Origin: CAVDAL01 sp963606965
GTDB lineage: Bacteria > Actinomycetota > Coriobacteriia > Coriobacteriales > QAMH01
DNA length: 5,622 bases
NCBI GenBank assembly: GCA_963606965.1
Contig: CAVDAL010000114.1
Coordinates: forward strand, 1-5,622
Reading direction: 5' to 3'
A program made the translations under genes and the position numbers. Shown in pieces: positions 5,501 to 5,622 of this stretch; within the stretch, counting starts at the first letter, position 1; every line of letters begins with the position of its first letter. The notes beneath the pieces are model-generated. The model was not told the origin of the DNA, made no database searches, and was given only the letters and a program-made list of their open reading frames with translations.

Positions 5501-5530
5501 ATTATATTTATAAGAACCGCTTTTTGTCAA
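5501..5530 (-). promoter_or_regulatory. strong sigma-A-type promoter of rubrerythrin
   Basis: On the minus strand, TTGACA (5530-5525) and TATAAT (5506-5501) are perfect consensus boxes separated by 18 bases, giving a start near 5494 and a leader of about 44 bases. The -35 box lies inside the last codons of the upstream gene and the -10 box just past its stop codon. No terminator is seen between the genes, so some read-through is possible. Confidence 0.75.
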
Positions 5531-5622
5531 TAGATTTGATAGGACGATCAAGTTCTTCAGGTTCTTTACCCAAGTTGTCAACACCATTGATGTTCATTGT
5601 TTCAAGGTCATATGTCAAGCCG
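5508..5622 (-). CDS. unidentified protein, C-terminal fragment (runs off right edge)
   Basis: The minus-strand frame is open from the right edge to TAA at 5510-5508, encoding 37 residues that begin GLTYDLETMNINGVDNLGKE and end SIDKKRFL. The tail is soluble, charged and free of cysteine. Its codon use and non-repetitive character look like real coding sequence, and the rubrerythrin promoter is tucked against its stop codon as expected for neighbouring genes. I cannot assign a family from this length; it looks like the end of a cytoplasmic enzyme, but that is only an impression. Confidence 0.6.
   Translation of the reverse strand, partial: GLTYDLETMNINGVDNLGKEPEELDRPIKSIDKKRFL

Noticed and set aside
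1..5622. CRISPR arrays, tRNA or rRNA genes
   Set aside because: No regularly spaced direct repeats and no tRNA cloverleaf or rRNA signature sequences were seen on either strand.

Overview
The window looks like the chromosome of a low-GC, anaerobic Gram-positive bacterium (Bacillota, probably Clostridia). The evidence is AT-rich DNA with a standard code, a rubrerythrin, a flavin reductase-rubredoxin fusion, a PerR-type Fur regulator, and a large secreted Cna_B-type surface protein. No species can be named from the sequence alone.

Layout: the left edge holds the 3' end of an MFS-type transporter gene (+). It is followed by a decayed 3' fragment of an IS3-family transposase with its probable IS right end (+), and a clear intrinsic terminator (+). 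Positions 660-870 hold no gene. They contain a promoter-like pair with a 14-bp palindrome in its spacer, pointing right into a strong imperfect inverted repeat (751-854) that may be a small structured RNA. Next, on the minus strand, is an 869-codon surface protein with a signal peptide, several adhesin/isopeptide-type domains, a Cys-rich insertion, a C-terminal Cna_B (SpaA-type) domain and a Pro-rich stalk. Its C-terminal membrane anchor is preceded by what looks like a degenerate LPXTG signal (VPRVS-DN).

The right half is a minus-strand peroxide/oxygen-defence module. Transcription order is: the 3' end of an unidentified gene at the right edge, then rubrerythrin, then a flavin reductase-rubredoxin fusion (1-nt gap), a U-rich terminator, and a PerR-like regulator. 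Rubrerythrin has a near-consensus promoter (TTGACA-18-TATAAT) and a 23-bp dyad over the expected transcription start, a good operator candidate. The likely flow is NAD(P)H to flavin to fused rubredoxin to rubrerythrin to H2O2. The adjacent PerR homologue keeps all the metal and zinc ligands expected of a peroxide sensor.

The oxidative-stress genes belong to well-known families. The less ordinary parts are the surface protein (non-canonical anchor signal, extracellular Cys clusters), the inverted-repeat RNA candidate at its 3' end, and the rubrerythrin operator.
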